Assembly (NCBI GenBank): GCA_028554795.2
Contig: JAPYKE020000267.1
Span: 124,001 to 188,000, forward strand
Length of the DNA: 64,000 nt
Source of the DNA: Sinohyriopsis cumingii
Taxonomy: Eukaryota; Mollusca; Bivalvia; Unionida; Unionidae
Direction: 5' to 3'
Below the pieces are notes generated by a model. That model saw nothing but the letters and a program-made list of their open reading frames with translations, had not been told where the DNA came from and did no database searches. The translations under genes and the position numbers were made by a program. Shown here piece after piece: positions 45,531-58,809 of this stretch. How positions within the stretch are numbered: the stretch's first letter is position 1; every line of letters begins with the position of its first letter.

Positions 45531-46110
45531 GTATGTCGCCCTTTATAAAAAGTGTATCAAATCGTGTACCATAAGCTAGTCCAACGAGAAACTGTACCTC
45601 ACAATCACATCACCAATGCAATACCACATATTAGTTGTTTATTTACTAAGGCCGTGGACAAATTTGTACAACCAATGGGACTTCCAGGCCACAAGACTTT
45701 ACTCATGGACACGACGACATCACCCAGTAAAGGGACGACTTCCAAGAACGACACCTCGTTGCGAGGACAAACGCCGAGAAAGAGGGATCATTCTATGCAG
45801 ATGAAAAAAAGAAGGAACAAACAGCACTGACCTCTTTCACCACCACGCCGTCACGGCGAAGTGCGTCCAAGAAGGAAAAGGATTCAGTATACTTAAAAGA
45901 GTATTTTAGGATCCAAATGACTCAGACGGCGACTTCGATAAACTTTAGGACAACAACTTACACATACGCGGTGAAATTGAAAGACTTTGCGTAATACGTT
46001 CAAGCCAAAAAAGCAGCAGTTTTAATTAAGGACTTATTTGATTCACTGTTAGATGAACTCAAACGTCAGTGTCAAGTCAAAGATTGAGGTTGTTTGAGCC
46101 TATATATGTA
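45530..46110 (+). pseudogene. Probable continuation of the decayed Polinton
   Basis: Short frames rich in Lys/Arg, Ser and Thr continue downstream of the polymerase remnant, with a VDKFVQPMGLPGHKTLL segment near 45655 and KKAAVLIKDLFDSLLDELKRQ near 46005. I cannot assign them to a known Polinton gene. Position suggests the polymerase tail or an adjacent gene. Confidence 0.35.
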
Positions 46111-46449
46111 TCGCAACAGTTTGAACTCTCCTTTATGTCTCGGGTTTAATACACCAGCATACATAACTTCTTCCAAACTATCGAGAACTATTGATGACAT
46201 GTACACATTGAGATAAATGCTTTACATCACCGATGGAAATGTGACCATTCATATGGCGTACGTTTTACCTCCATGGGAAGGAGACAATAACCGCCATTGA
46301 TCTGTTTATCGATAAGTTTACCTACCACAATGGATATAACAGCAGATTTACAAAGGAAAATGAGTACGTAATGGGAACACTTACGAATGGGATACATGTG
46401 GTAGCTGACGGATATAGAGATACACATGAACTTTGTCCCATTTGATTGT

Positions 46450-48060
46450 TTGTTACTTGTGTTTTTGTTTTTTCTCTCTTAAAAAGTGGATATTAATTAT
46501 AGTATGAAAAGTGTCAATCTTTTATGAAATGCATATACGTTATATGTAGAGTGTGTTTTTTTTGAAGGCATGACCTTTAATTTTTAATGATATTTTTTCT
46601 CGAACCAAGACAATGATAACATGTGAACAGGATTTTTCCATGTCCAAAATAGTATCCTGTAAATGGATAGTGTTTAGACCATAGCACCGACCAGAGGGCC
46701 CATACATATGATTGAATAAACTTGTTATACTCAGAATTTAGAATTTTCGTATTGGGATTCTCTATTAAGTCTGTCAGTGATTCTTTTGAAACATCTGTGT
46801 CTTCTTTTATATGTGTTTTATATTTGTTTGGTTCGGTATGTCTATGTTTGTCCCTATCAAACCATTATCCCGCTATGTTCAGTTCTATATTCACTCCATG
46901 CAGCATTTCCCCATGTTAAATTCCCTTTGACGCCAAAGCGGCTCACGACCTTTTAGGGATTTTCACTGACGCTAAAGTGGCCAATCGTACTACTAATGGA
47001 TACCTTATCTAGAAAAAGCCAATTAAACCGTTAAATGGATGCAGCATATTCGAACGATTGAATATAGATTGTAATAATATGTTATCATTGTAACTCTTTC
47101 TTTCAAATCGCTAGGGGGTCTAACAGCTTACAAAATTATTCTAAGTACTGTTAGGTGGTATCCTTTGTCATTACTGACATTGTGATTGATATTGAAATAT
47201 ACCTTTCATATGCCTCGTAGACTCTCCTAAATACCAGGTAAAGCAAGCTAATAAGAGTTAGAAATTTGAAGAGAAGTAAAGGATCTTGATGCAAATAGCC
47301 CGCAGAAGAAAATCAGGTAATACAATGTTACGATCTCCCTAAATCGGATAAAGCGTTTCGTTACATCATTACTTGTTAATGATATATGTTAACCTTAGAT
47401 AAGAAGGGATATATAATTATCGTCACATTTAGCAAATACAGCGTGTTGAAAACAAAATTTCAAAATTTCAAAATTTCGCATACAATGCAGCTGACATTAT
47501 GAAGCTAACATTATATTCTTTTCCTCTGATCCCTTATAGACTTATTTAATTGCCTTGTGATGAGGAAGATTTATATCTAAGTATTTTTGAACTAATTTTG
47601 CTATCTATATAGGTAATAAAGAGTGACTGATGTCTAATCGTTATGTTACGTTTTAATGTCTCTTTCTTATATGTATAAAATAGTTACACTCCAGTCTCAT
47701 ACAAGGTTACATTTATTGTATCATATCTCGTACATACTTTGCCTCTTAGGTCTTCACACTCTCTATAAGGATGCAGTTTCAAAGCTATACTTGACATATA
47801 TCGCACTCTTCAATCTTCCTTAACAACGGCTTTATATATTATACTACGATGGGGTTTCCAGTGTCCGGTGGACGCATTTCGCTTTTTATCCACGAGGTTT
47901 AGTTCATTTCGTTTAGATATATTTGTCCTAACATAACGTTTCCCTGTACCATCCTGCTAGCAGTTCTAAACTCAGGATGTGATGCACTTCATGTAACAAG
48001 CAAGTGTTGTTGTCAGCGAGGGCAAAAAGTTTACAGTATGTCGAATATCTAACTTAGTGC
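46450..48060. other. Unassigned host sequence
   Basis: It includes the second copy of the dispersed repeat (about 47235-47325, matching 37260-37345). No gene recognised. Confidence 0.4.
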
Positions 48061-48109
48061 TAACAAGTGAAGCATAACATCCCCACCCGTCACTTGAAGT
48101 TGTCATGAG

Positions 48110-48173
48110 TATATAATCAGCGTATGGGGTCGGTCGAGAGTGCGGCGGATTGAGTGCTGGAGTGTACTGAAGA
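48110..48173 (+). promoter_or_regulatory. Candidate TATA promoter with a short first exon
   Basis: TATATAA at 48110-48116 is followed by a GC-richer 50-bp stretch and a strong donor-like GTGAGT at 48174. The upstream 100 bp is also GC-richer than the surroundings. No downstream coding exon could be linked, so this is only a candidate. Confidence 0.3.
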
Positions 48174-48883
48174 GTGAGTTTTAGCTTTTCAGCTTCGAAT
48201 CAGATGTTCCTGATGTAAAAAAATTAAAAGACACATTTCATCACATGGTACACAAACAGTATCGATTAACTCAATTAAAACTATATATGATACAATACAA
48301 TGAAACATATTTTGACCCGTTATGATGAATGTGCATCCTTACCAATTTAATCCGATTACAAAATGCATGATTTATTTTCCCGCTTGGTGCACGATGCTAC
48401 CAACCAATTTCGCAATCACATAATCTCTCTAGAACAATAACTGGATAAAGTTTCGATTTAATTTTTAAACTATCCGTATCTTCGATTGAATAATTATTCC
48501 AGACTTGAGAAATTTTTTTATAAATTGGATCCAAAGATAAGATGCAAGAGATGCGAAAATAGTAATTAGTCGCGTAATAAAGATATTTATTCTGAATAAT
48601 CATAGTCTAACTAGCATATGACGATAACGCTAGTCCGAAGTCACTATACGTATTAACAACAATCAAATACAACCTGTCAGAATAGAAGTTCGTATAGCAA
48701 GATTCCGTTGGCCTGTTTCACATGCAAACAATGTCTGGTTTGGATGTATTGAAAGTAACGAACCACTAAATTAAGCTTTTCAAAAATCATTGTCATTAAC
48801 GCATTATACAATCAATGACGATGCTTCCAATCTCCGCAGTTTTAAAGCACTATATGTGGATATTGAATCTCTATAGATTCACA

Positions 48884-48919
<36 letters not shown>
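48884..48919. repeat. (CA)n microsatellite
   Basis: ACAC run, nearly pure, with degenerate continuation (TTCACACAAACATA). Confidence 0.95.
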
Positions 48920-48920
<1 letters not shown>

Positions 48921-48929
48921 TCACACAAA

Positions 48930-50095
48930 CATATACGCACCACTACCTGAATTATAGTTTTATTTCCCTAATGATACTGCATCAGAAATTTCAAACTGAT
49001 TAGTTAAAATCGAGACATTTTGATGACATAATTCAAATTGTAGAACGGTATATAACAATATAAAAGAAACGAGATAATAGCTGACATGAATATGAGATTA
49101 CTGTACAAACCGATCATGATATCCTAATATAAAAATCCTTTAGTAAGTGCGTTTTGTATATTGTCGCCAAAATTGAAATAATCATATCAACCTATGTATG
49201 AAACTGTTAATTATGGAGAATGTTCACGAGTAGTAAACACAGAAACGCATTCGCTTCCTTGTGATTCCAGTAACGAATTACTGGTTTTAAATATTAATGG
49301 TTCCATATCTTAATAAATCAATTCAATCATGACTGTAAATGTTTCATAAAAAGGCTTCAAAAAACTTACCGAAGAAAATTGTTCATCATACGTCCATACA
49401 TTTAGGCGACATCGACTAAATAGCTACCTTTCGGCAACATCTTTGTGTATTGAATATATACGAGTCATGATTGTGCCTTTATAGTGATTGCTCTAGGAAG
49501 TAATGAAAATAATATGAAAAGACACGAAAAAGTGGTAAAAATAAATAAATTACAAACATACATTTTTTTCGCCCATTTACTGTTGCCAAACGGTGAAACA
49601 ACGTATGCTCATGCATATAACCAACCATTGGGCATTCATGTGTAGCCCAAAGGTTTACTATATATCTAGCCCAGATAAAATTGATATGTTCACCTAACAT
49701 TTTTATTTACAATTAAATTTTGCTATTACGACTAACATCGAGACTAAAATAAAGCCATCACGTAAATGGGACGGTCTAAATAAAATGGTTCTACTGTCGG
49801 CATCCATACAGTATTGGTTTATGTGGTTTCTTTAGATAATGATGAACAGCATAGTGGTTCTAATTTGGACTGTATGCAGTTTTAATCTTGAAGATAAACG
49901 TTGTTATTTTGATATTGATCGCTATATTATATATTGTGTAGGAGAGATGGTTGTTTTATTTATTACTTTTTTACTGTAAATAATATTAATTATGTACATG
50001 AAGTTTAGATGATTATACATATTTGTATTATATACTAGTCTGGGAATCAGTTGATTTTCCATTTAAAATATTTTTTATAATTCACCGGAGTCTAT
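48930..50095. other. Unassigned host sequence
   Basis: AT-rich with no recognised gene or repeat family. Confidence 0.4.
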
Positions 50096-50102
50096 TATAT
50101 AT

Positions 50103-50330
50103 GGGGCGAGGGGTGGCCTAGTGGTCTTATGCGCTCAACTTATTAGATCACTGAAACTAAGCTCCATCCGCATGGGTTTAATCTTCGATTCGACCTACGT
50201 GGGCATGTGAGATAACTTTGAATTAGAATTCCGTGGATAAATGGTTCTTTCCGGGTTCTACTTCCACCTCAAATACTTGCCGCCTTGTAGAGCCAAATAA
50301 AAAGGACTTATACACATATGAACCAACCAG
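50103..50330 (+). repeat. tRNA-derived SINE
   Basis: The head GGGGTGGCCTAGTGGTCTTA resembles a pol III A box. GGTTTAATCTTCGATTC, 65 bp on, is a mutated B box. A tRNA-unrelated body follows (GGATAAATGGTTCTTTCCGGG, then TTGTAGAGCCAAATAAAAAGG), with a tail of short AACC repeats. It is probably inactive. Confidence 0.6.
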
Positions 50331-50549
50331 CCAACCAATCCAATTAAAACGATTTTTATCCCAATGTGGTCGATAGACATTTATACAATTATGGCCAATA
50401 CATTCGAAGAATGTGATCGTACTATTCTTAATTTAATGGTATATCCACTTATCACGCAGATCTACTAGGTTCTAATTCAGCAATTTACTTTTCATTTTTC
50501 TCATTGTTTATATGTTTTATAGTTGAGTTAGTAAAGATAATTGTTGCTA

Positions 50550-50850
50550 CTGAGCAGCGGCGTTAGCAAACGTGAGGCCCGATTTGGATCACTTTTGCGG
50601 TGCCGCATGATTTGCTCACGGGTTCCCATGTGAGCATGGCTTTTGGAAATAAACTTTTAAACAAGTTTTGTATGATATTCAACTTAAAACTTTCTTCTAT
50701 TGCTTTAAAATCACTTCCTCTCCATAGATATGTTGTTTTGTTTTTTTTGCTTTTTTTAAATTACTAACGGGCGGGACCCCTGGTGAGCGCGGAACGCTAT
50801 TGGACCACATCGGTGCAATCGGCCTAAGGTTGGTTCTTTTAGAACTTCTT
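50550..50850. repeat. DNA-transposon-like terminal debris
   Basis: A GC-rich patch beginning GAGCAGCGGCGTTAGCAAACG and another reading GGGCGGGACCCC near 50769 resemble the GC-rich ends of non-autonomous DNA transposons. No transposase is present, and assignment to a superfamily is not possible by eye. Confidence 0.3.
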
Positions 50851-50859
50851 TCTGCTATA

Positions 50860-52765
50860 CGAAGATCAAGAAAAACATAGCAGAAAATAAACAGTGATCA
50901 GCTGACATTATCAAGCAAGAAACATCTGCTTCAATTTGTTGTTTATGTTGCTAGCCTAAACGTTTGAGCTTAACGTACAAATACAATCGGCTTGTATCGA
51001 GTGAATAACTAATACATTTCATCGATTGGTAAACAATAATTGAGTTTTGCACCCAAAAAAAAAATAATGACATATATCCGTTATTCACTCGATGGAATCC
51101 ACTATTCTATATTATTAAGCAGCATACCTTTGTTTTATATGCATCGCCTATTCATATCCATGATATAAACTGAGAAACTCTTTAAATTATTTTTAAAATT
51201 ATTTCCAAAGTTATGTAGCAAGTGGACAAGCCAAAGGAGATATTTATACTGTCTTTAAAATATTTAATGATAAATGCATGTTTTTGAAGTTTCTTGACAG
51301 TTTTAGACTTGCCTTACTTGATAGTTTCACATGTGGTCGTCACCTTGCAATTCCTATACAGTTTTGCTAGCTGTTACAAAATTATTCCATAATAAAAAGT
51401 AAGTTTGAATTGTATTCCTATCTGTTAGACATCCTGAAATACAGATTTGTATAATACTTTCAAAACTGCAAGGAAATACAAGAAAACTGAGATGTTTTGC
51501 CGTTCATTCAGCTACGAGTTTCCTCTTGTCAATTCAGCCTGGGCAATATTGAGTCAGAACCTATGGAAATTAAAAAAAAATAAGTTATAGAAGATGCTAC
51601 GTATAATTTCATACTTACAATACGGTTAGAAACCGTTTTAAATGGGAACATTGCAACCCAATATAAGAGTGGGAGGAATTAAGAAGGAAATCAAATCCAT
51701 GACCAAAATATATTGTCAAGTCAAACTCAACGTAAGACGGGGAAAGGAAAGATAATGTAATACAAAAATAAATATTTAAAGAGAAAAAGAAGAGGATAAA
51801 ATAAAAGCGAGGAAAGAGTATGAAGATTTATAAGACTATAAATTAAGTGACACACAAATAAGGGCAGGACAATTCTCAAATTTATATATTGTGAAAATGT
51901 TTGGTAAGAGTAATTAGATTGAAATTTTCTCTAAATTGTATTAAAAGTAATATTTTATTAAATCATATTGAAAGCAATTTTCTACTAAAATATAATGAGA
52001 TTAATTCCATTTATTTCTTTATTATCACTATATACTATTTTAATAAAAATTGCGTCCTTATGAGCAAAGGCAAAACTCCATTGCACTATACATTTCTTGT
52101 ATCGAAAAGTAAAAATAAATTCACCCGGTACGTTGTGTATGTTGCCGAACTAACACATTCCTAAAATTCTCTTCGAGTGAGTAGCAAGCTGATGTGGCCA
52201 AATTGTCTGTCTAATGACGTTCTGAGACACTGACGATTCAATATACAACAGAAGGGAGCCTCGTTCTGGTTCGAAATGAACGAACTCTTGCATCATGACT
52301 AATGTCCATATTTTTGCCGTGATGATGCATTCAAGCCTGCGTACAAATTAAGAACACGCTTGCGCAGAATTAATTCGTATGTTCAGAATCAGAACGAGTC
52401 TGTCTTTCATTCTAGTTAAGTATCGTCTGTGTTCGTAAACTTCTTTTAAGAATAGGCACTCTTTAATATTTGAGATTTTCATCTATTTCGTAGTATGATA
52501 TAATGGAATATTTAATTGTTTTAAAGAATTTATATTCATTTGTATTTATGGTAATTATTACTGGAAAAAACGATGTCGTTACCATCTTCACGTTTAGATT
52601 TAATGTAGAAATAAAATATTCTTCAAATAATACAGAATAATATTTAAGTAACCTATTCCAAATTTGGATTCTTTTTAAATTTAGTAAAATACCTTTCTTC
52701 TAAATGATTGTTGCATTAATTACAACTTATGAATTGTATACCCTTTACCTGTCATAAAGTTAATC
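50860..52765. other. Unassigned host sequence
   Basis: AT-rich. No conserved frame. A slightly GC-richer patch at 52140-52430 has no identifiable features. Confidence 0.4.
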
Positions 52766-52768
52766 GAG

Positions 52769-52876
<108 letters not shown>

Positions 52877-53011
52877 ATGTATTATATTCCAAAATTCAGA
52901 AATTATGCAAATATATGAAGCTGGTAATCTCGAAGTAAAAGTGTACAATTGTATACATTTTTTGAATTTAAATATAAAAGCTTTATAGTTGTATCTCTAG
53001 AAATTAGTGCC

Positions 53012-53014
<3 letters not shown>

Positions 53015-53102
<88 letters not shown>
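53015..53102. repeat. (TA)n array, about 88 bp
   Basis: Second pure TA tract, 140 bp from the first, bracketed by identical GCCATGT words (52.99-53.02 and 53.10-53.11 kb). Confidence 0.97.
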
Positions 53103-53106
<4 letters not shown>

Positions 53107-53109
53107 ATG

Positions 53110-54620
53110 TTCCCCAAGATATAGCCGTATCTACACAGCTATGAGTGACACCTCTCTGATGAGAGCCTGAAGTCTTTTTTCATCATCTTTCACTTATGAG
53201 TAATTCCTTCTCATGGAAGAAATGTGAAGAAGGTTATGATATACAAAATCTTGTCATAACTTATAAATTAAAGCAAGAGGGATGCCTATCATCCAAAAAT
53301 AAGAAAAGGAAATATAAGGCATATGAAAAAACTAATAAAAGGTAACGTCACCATAACTAAACCAACACACAGTGGAAGAAATATACAGCTTTTACAAAGA
53401 ATAGAATATTGCACAAAGTGTATCAAAGGGGTTGCTATTAGAATACGGTGAGAAAGTTCGATTTTCGCAAATCCTTGACTGAAATTATGTTAATTACAAA
53501 CCGGCAGTGGACCCACCCTGGACGCCAACCAGAATTTATAACAACACGTGGACACGTGTAAATGGCTTTTGTGTGACTTGTGGAGGATGAAGTATGAAAA
53601 TTCAATCCATTTTATAAACACTTCGAACTAACTTACAAATGTAGGCACAAGCAAATTTTAATGCAATAAATTTTGAATGCAGGTCGTTTATACATATGTA
53701 TATAAAAATATGGTGTATGTTTAAATAGGTAGATATTAAGGACAACTTCTTTGTGAATACGTTGAAACACAAATACGGAATAGTAGAAACGCTGATAAAT
53801 CTGTATGCATTTACAACAATCTTTGTCTTCCTGTATGTTGTGGGTGCCAGACAAGAGGTCACTAGTATGAAACACGTGACGGCATTAGCAATTTTAATAT
53901 TTTATGTACCTTTTCGTATATTTGTCTTTAATCTTCTTTTAAAAACTCTCACCCAATTTATTTATCTATTTTATTTTTTTTATTCCCGTCCTAGGTTGGG
54001 CAATGAACCTAGTCATGTATATACACCCACATTTGTCTTTCTGCGAGTCCAGGCTGCCATCGAGTGGTCGCGTTTTCAAAAATTGCGGCGGCATCACAGT
54101 TCTGTTAAAACTTGGTTTGCATTTGTTTGTTTAAACTTACTTGTAAAGTCGGCGATCCCTATTATTTGACATTTTTAACTTTTTATTATTCCCGTCATAC
54201 GACGGGGATTTCACCTAGTAAATAAATGTCGAGGGATCCTGTATGCCTGAACAAATGGTGGTGGTGGGGGTCATGGTTGGGAGTTGGTACTTTCCAGATC
54301 GGGCAGTCAGACATAACTCTTCCAAACGGAGAAGGGGGCCCTTATATAGGAGCTGAACGGCTTCCATGCCAGGAAGAGGAGGAAAGAAACACTCTTAAAA
54401 AACAGTTTCGCAAATAGAAAAAGAAAATCATGGGTTCAGATACCCGAGTTGACTAATATGCTCACCTTTAAAATCACTGAAAATTCTCACCTCGCATGAC
54501 TAAATGTCGGCCTCGGCGAAAGTGTCTATTTAAGAAAGGTTACCAACAATCTCCAGTTGTTCGGTGGATCTTCCGATGGGTTTCAGGGGTTCTTCCATCA
54601 CCATATATACTGGCCGCCAT
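53110..54620. other. Unassigned sequence with two similar short motifs
   Basis: TTATTCCCGTC(C/A)TA(G/C)G and a later ACCTAG recur at about 53983-54013 and 54186-54219. They may be remnants of an inserted element between them. No gene recognised. Confidence 0.35.
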
Positions 54621-54629
54621 GTTTAGCCT

Positions 54630-55185
54630 TACATGTGCTGAAGATGATAACCTCATTCAACCCGAGGTAATTCAGCGAATCTGTCAAGGGGTAAATGGGT
54701 AAATACGTCTATTGCTTTACCCTTTAACAACGCGTTAAGATGAAGCGACCAATCGTCTTTTTACGATTTGAGTACAGTGGAGTTCCTTTCGAACTTGTTT
54801 AGGTAACTATCTATGTTATCTTTGTTGTCTTCAAATGGGGGTAATTTTGGACCTCTCAGCTTAAAATCCTGCCTTTCATTTTCCGATTGCTAATCAATTC
54901 TTTGATAATAGCTCTCCCTATTTATATCTTCTTTCTCCAAAGCTTCTAACCTCAGTTGGTTGTCTCTTTTTAACTTCCTATCTTCTCCTTCGTTAAGCAG
55001 TTTTGTCTTTTCCATTTTTGTTTTTCTTTCTCCATCCTAATCTTTCCTTTTCGGCTTGTTTTTCTAAACCTATCTTCTCCTTCTCTAATTATATCTTCTT
55101 CTCTGCCTGCTTTTCTAATTCTAATGTTTATACAATTTATCCGACGAATATCAATGAACGTTTGTATCAAGTATGAATACACGGG
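54630..55185 (-). pseudogene. Gypsy/Ty3-type gag remnant
   Basis: Reading the minus strand, a Lys/Glu/Arg-rich coil (about 55180-54970) is followed by a frame with FKLRGPKLPPFEDN, IDSYLNKFERNS, WSLHLNALLKGKA and VFTHLP (about 54890-54700). This is the pattern of capsid-region Gag in invertebrate Ty3/gypsy-like elements, where Gag assembles the particle. Stops interrupt it (one lies between the KFERNS and WSLHLN parts) and no LTR is seen. Confidence 0.6.
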
Positions 55186-55189
55186 TTAA

Positions 55190-57180
55190 ACAAATATAAG
55201 TCCGAACAATGAATACACACAACTGGCAGCGAGGAATAAGCTCTAGCTTACACTTTGCTACATGATATCAAGTAAAAAGGTTATTTTATTACAAAGCAAG
55301 CCATCCTCGGAAACTGACTTTGGGTTCTTTTAAATGTGCCGATTTTTGTATATAAAGTCGGACGATATAAGGAAGCCAGCTTTGGATCCTTTGGATTATT
55401 GTAAGTGTGCCAATTTCATTGTTGTTACAGAGTCGGCCGACATAGTGAAGTTAGCATTCATTCCTTTTTACCTGCTTTAACATGAATTATGAAAATAATT
55501 TAAACAATGGAACAGTTTAGAAAGCAATACAGTATAATGCGTCGTGCACGCGTATCAATATAAGGCTTAATAGTAACTTACTTTTCAATAGTTTCATCTA
55601 AATTTTCCCTATCCATTTTATTTAGTGAATTATTTTTCGGCAAGAAGAAGCATGTACTTCGTCTTCTAGGGTTTAATGTACGAGATATCCTGTTGCGTCC
55701 TCCATAGGTGGGAAATCGTAGCTAAGAGGAAGTAACAGCGTTGCATACTTCTATTTCGAGCAATTAAATTAGTATTTCTTCTTTACACTTGGTAATTCTT
55801 TATTATTTTTATGCGAGCATAACTACTTTACATCCTGTAATGCAAATCTGATGTAAAAAGAAACATGTTAGAGTATGTCCGTTGACCTTTAAGATCTTTA
55901 CTGTTTACTTCTTGGCATAGAATTCATCCAAATTTCAAGTTTCTCACATAATCTAATGGCATTTTTAAACAGGGCCCTTAATTTCATCATCATCACGCAT
56001 AAAATACAATACCTATGCTTACCGTTATCACGCCATAAGAAGCAATAATCCCTACCCTCTTTCTGCGAATCTTTTATAATCAATCCATCCCCGTATCATA
56101 CAATGTATAGAATTTACAATGTGGGCAACATTATTAATAGCGTCTATTAGGATTTTTTACAAATGTAAGCTATAATACATCAACATCCTACCTATCCTCT
56201 GCATGAAAAAAATTGACCGCGTTGTATAACACAGCTTGATATTGCGACAATGCACTATAAGTAATTTGTCACGCATGTATGCCTAGGAATGAAATCTGAT
56301 GTCCATGCCTCCTTGATTTGTATATCAGTCAGCATTTGAAAAATGCGTGTTAACCTATGACATGATCTTCATCGTGGGGTTTATATGTTAGAGATGGTTT
56401 GGATTAGGATATGATCTGTTTGCATTTTAATATATTAGAAGGTTCAATAATTACAAATAAATGAAGTTACTATGCAGGGAAAGTTATGTTGATCTTAATT
56501 AAGAATCGTATGGATTGATCGCTGACATACAGGATGGCAAGTGCAATACTATGTTTCAAATGTTTATTTCTAATAAAAAGGATAGCATGAAATTTAACTG
56601 AAATAAAAATGCAATGGAAGCATCAGATAGTTGTATTGGAAACACTTCATGGAACACACACACGTAAGAGGAAAACGAAAGTAAAAATACCAGTTCAAAT
56701 TATCGGGAACACTTATATCTTTGCGAAATAAACAAATTGGCAATCAGTATCAGTGATAAAAAATAAAAATGTTAAAATCGATTATAACATGGATTTTTAA
56801 AACTATCATCTTTAATTATAAGTGAGAAGACTATTTTTTATCTTTTTATTTTTTATTTTTTAAAATGCAAAATAGAAAATACTTTCCGGTCACATAAAAT
56901 ATTGTTGTTATACGAACTCTTAAACAGCCTAATGTGTATTCGTTTGTTTGTTTCTACTTTCACTGGCAATCTTAAGTTACGCAAACCAAGCGTGGAAAAT
57001 TGACTTGAACATTTTATCATTGTTCAGTCAATTGAAATAAATACGTGCGGAAATATCTGTATTTTTTTTAGATCAAATTTAAACAATGCTACCATTTCAT
57101 TGTTTAATTTCCTGACTGCACAATATTCCATTTCAAGATAAATTGATTGTATTATATATTGCTCCATTTGAACAACGGGA
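55190..57180. other. Unassigned host sequence
   Basis: AT-rich. Short open frames only. Nothing recognised. Confidence 0.4.
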
Positions 57181-57189
57181 TCAGAGATC

Positions 57190-58805
57190 AGTAATCTCGT
57201 CAATGGTGTGCATCCTTAGTTTATATTGATAATTCAGACTAGGTGTGTAAATTGCATCTTCCTCGTTAATGAGGTACCAATGTCCACGGTCTCAGTGAAA
57301 TTGTCAGCAAGGTGTGTCCTTGGTATGTATTGATAGTTAAGACTAGACCGTATGAGTAAACATGATCCGGCTGGTCATAATGGAACATTGATCAAGGTCT
57401 CCATCGTTTTTTCAGCAGTGTGAGTCCTTAGTGTGTATTGATAGTTCAGAAGAGATGTGTGGGTCAATAGGTTGATAGTTCATGCTACATGTGTAAATGT
57501 GACATGTTGTTCATGAGGTACCAATGATCACGGTCTCCGTGATATTGTAGATTGTTTACGTCCTTGGTTTGTGTTGATAGTTCAGACTAGATGTGCAAAT
57601 ACGTCTTCTTTTTTCATGAGTACCAATGTTTACAGTCTCTGTAATTTTATCAGTAGTGTGCATCCTTAGTTCAGACTAGATCTGTGAGTCTTTGTTGTCC
57701 ATGACGTACCAAGGTCAACGGTCAGAGTGATTTTGTCAATATTGTTAGTTTGCATTGATAGTTCAAGTTAGAAATGTGCGTCCTTAGCATGTACTGATGG
57801 CTACATGTGTAAGTATGTAATCGTTGTTCATGAACTGCTAAGTCCACTGTCTCCGTGATGTTGTTAGTACTTTACGTCCTCGGCTTGTATGGATAGTTCA
57901 GACTAGATGTGTAAATACGACTTCGTTGTTCATGACTTATCACTGTCCACTCTGTATCCTTGATTTTGTCAATAGTGTGCGTCCTTAATTTAGATTGATT
58001 GTTAAGTCTGGACTAGATGTGTAAACATGTTCTGGTTACTCATGATGTACTGATGTCAACGGTCTCCGTGATTTTGTTAATAGCGTGCGTCCTTAGTTTC
58101 TATTTATAGTTCAGACTAGGTGTGTAAATGTGTCTTCGTTTTCCATGTCGTCCCAATTTTAACTGTATTTGTGACTTTGTCAATAGCATGTGTCCTTCGT
58201 TTGTATTCATATTACAGACTAGATGTGTGCGATCTTAGTTTATATCGATAGTTCAGACTAAATGTGTGAATGAGTCTTCGTTGTTGATGAGCTACCAATG
58301 TCCACTGTCTCCATGATATTGTCAATAGTGTGCATTCGTAATTTGTATTGATGGTTCAGACTAGATGTGCAAGTGAATCTTCGTTGTCCATGACGTAACC
58401 AATGTCCACGATCTCAGTGATTGTGTCAATGAGTTCTTAGTTTATATTGATAGCCAAGAATAGATGTGTGCGTCCTTAGCTTCTGTTGATGGTTCTGAAA
58501 AGACGTTTGAATGTTTGAATGTGTCTTCGTTCTTTATGAGCGACTAATGCCTAAAGATATTTTCAATAGTGTGCGTCTTTAGTCTGTATTGATAGTTTAG
58601 ACTAGATTTACAAGTAAGTCTTCGTTGTCCCTGACGTACCAATGTCAACGGTGGTCGTGATTTATCAAAAGTGTGAGTCCATAGTTTGTTCTGATAATTC
58701 AGCTCCATATGTAACTGAGTCATCGTTGTTCATTATGTACCAATGTCTACGGTCTCTGCCATATTGCCGATAGTGTGCGTCCCTTCTGTACATGCTTATG
58801 TTACG
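57190..58805. repeat. Degenerate minisatellite, unit about 105 bp, roughly 15 copies
   Basis: Each unit runs in order through GTGTGCGTCCTTAGTTTGTA, TTGATAGTTCAGACTAGATG, TGTCTTCGTTGTTCATGA and TACCAATGTCCACGGTCTCC, then GTGATTTTGTCAATA. Clear unit starts are near 57211, 57317, 57428 and 57562. Copies vary by truncations and internal deletions. Confidence 0.85.
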
Positions 58806-58809
58806 TGTT

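Noticed and set aside
50103..50330. Functional tRNA gene
   Set aside because: A and B boxes are mutated, no clover-leaf closes, and a SINE-type body follows.
53753..54169. 138-residue plus-strand frame with hydrophobic stretches
   Set aside because: No conserved motif, crosses repeat-like sequence, and shows no start or splice context that would support a gene.
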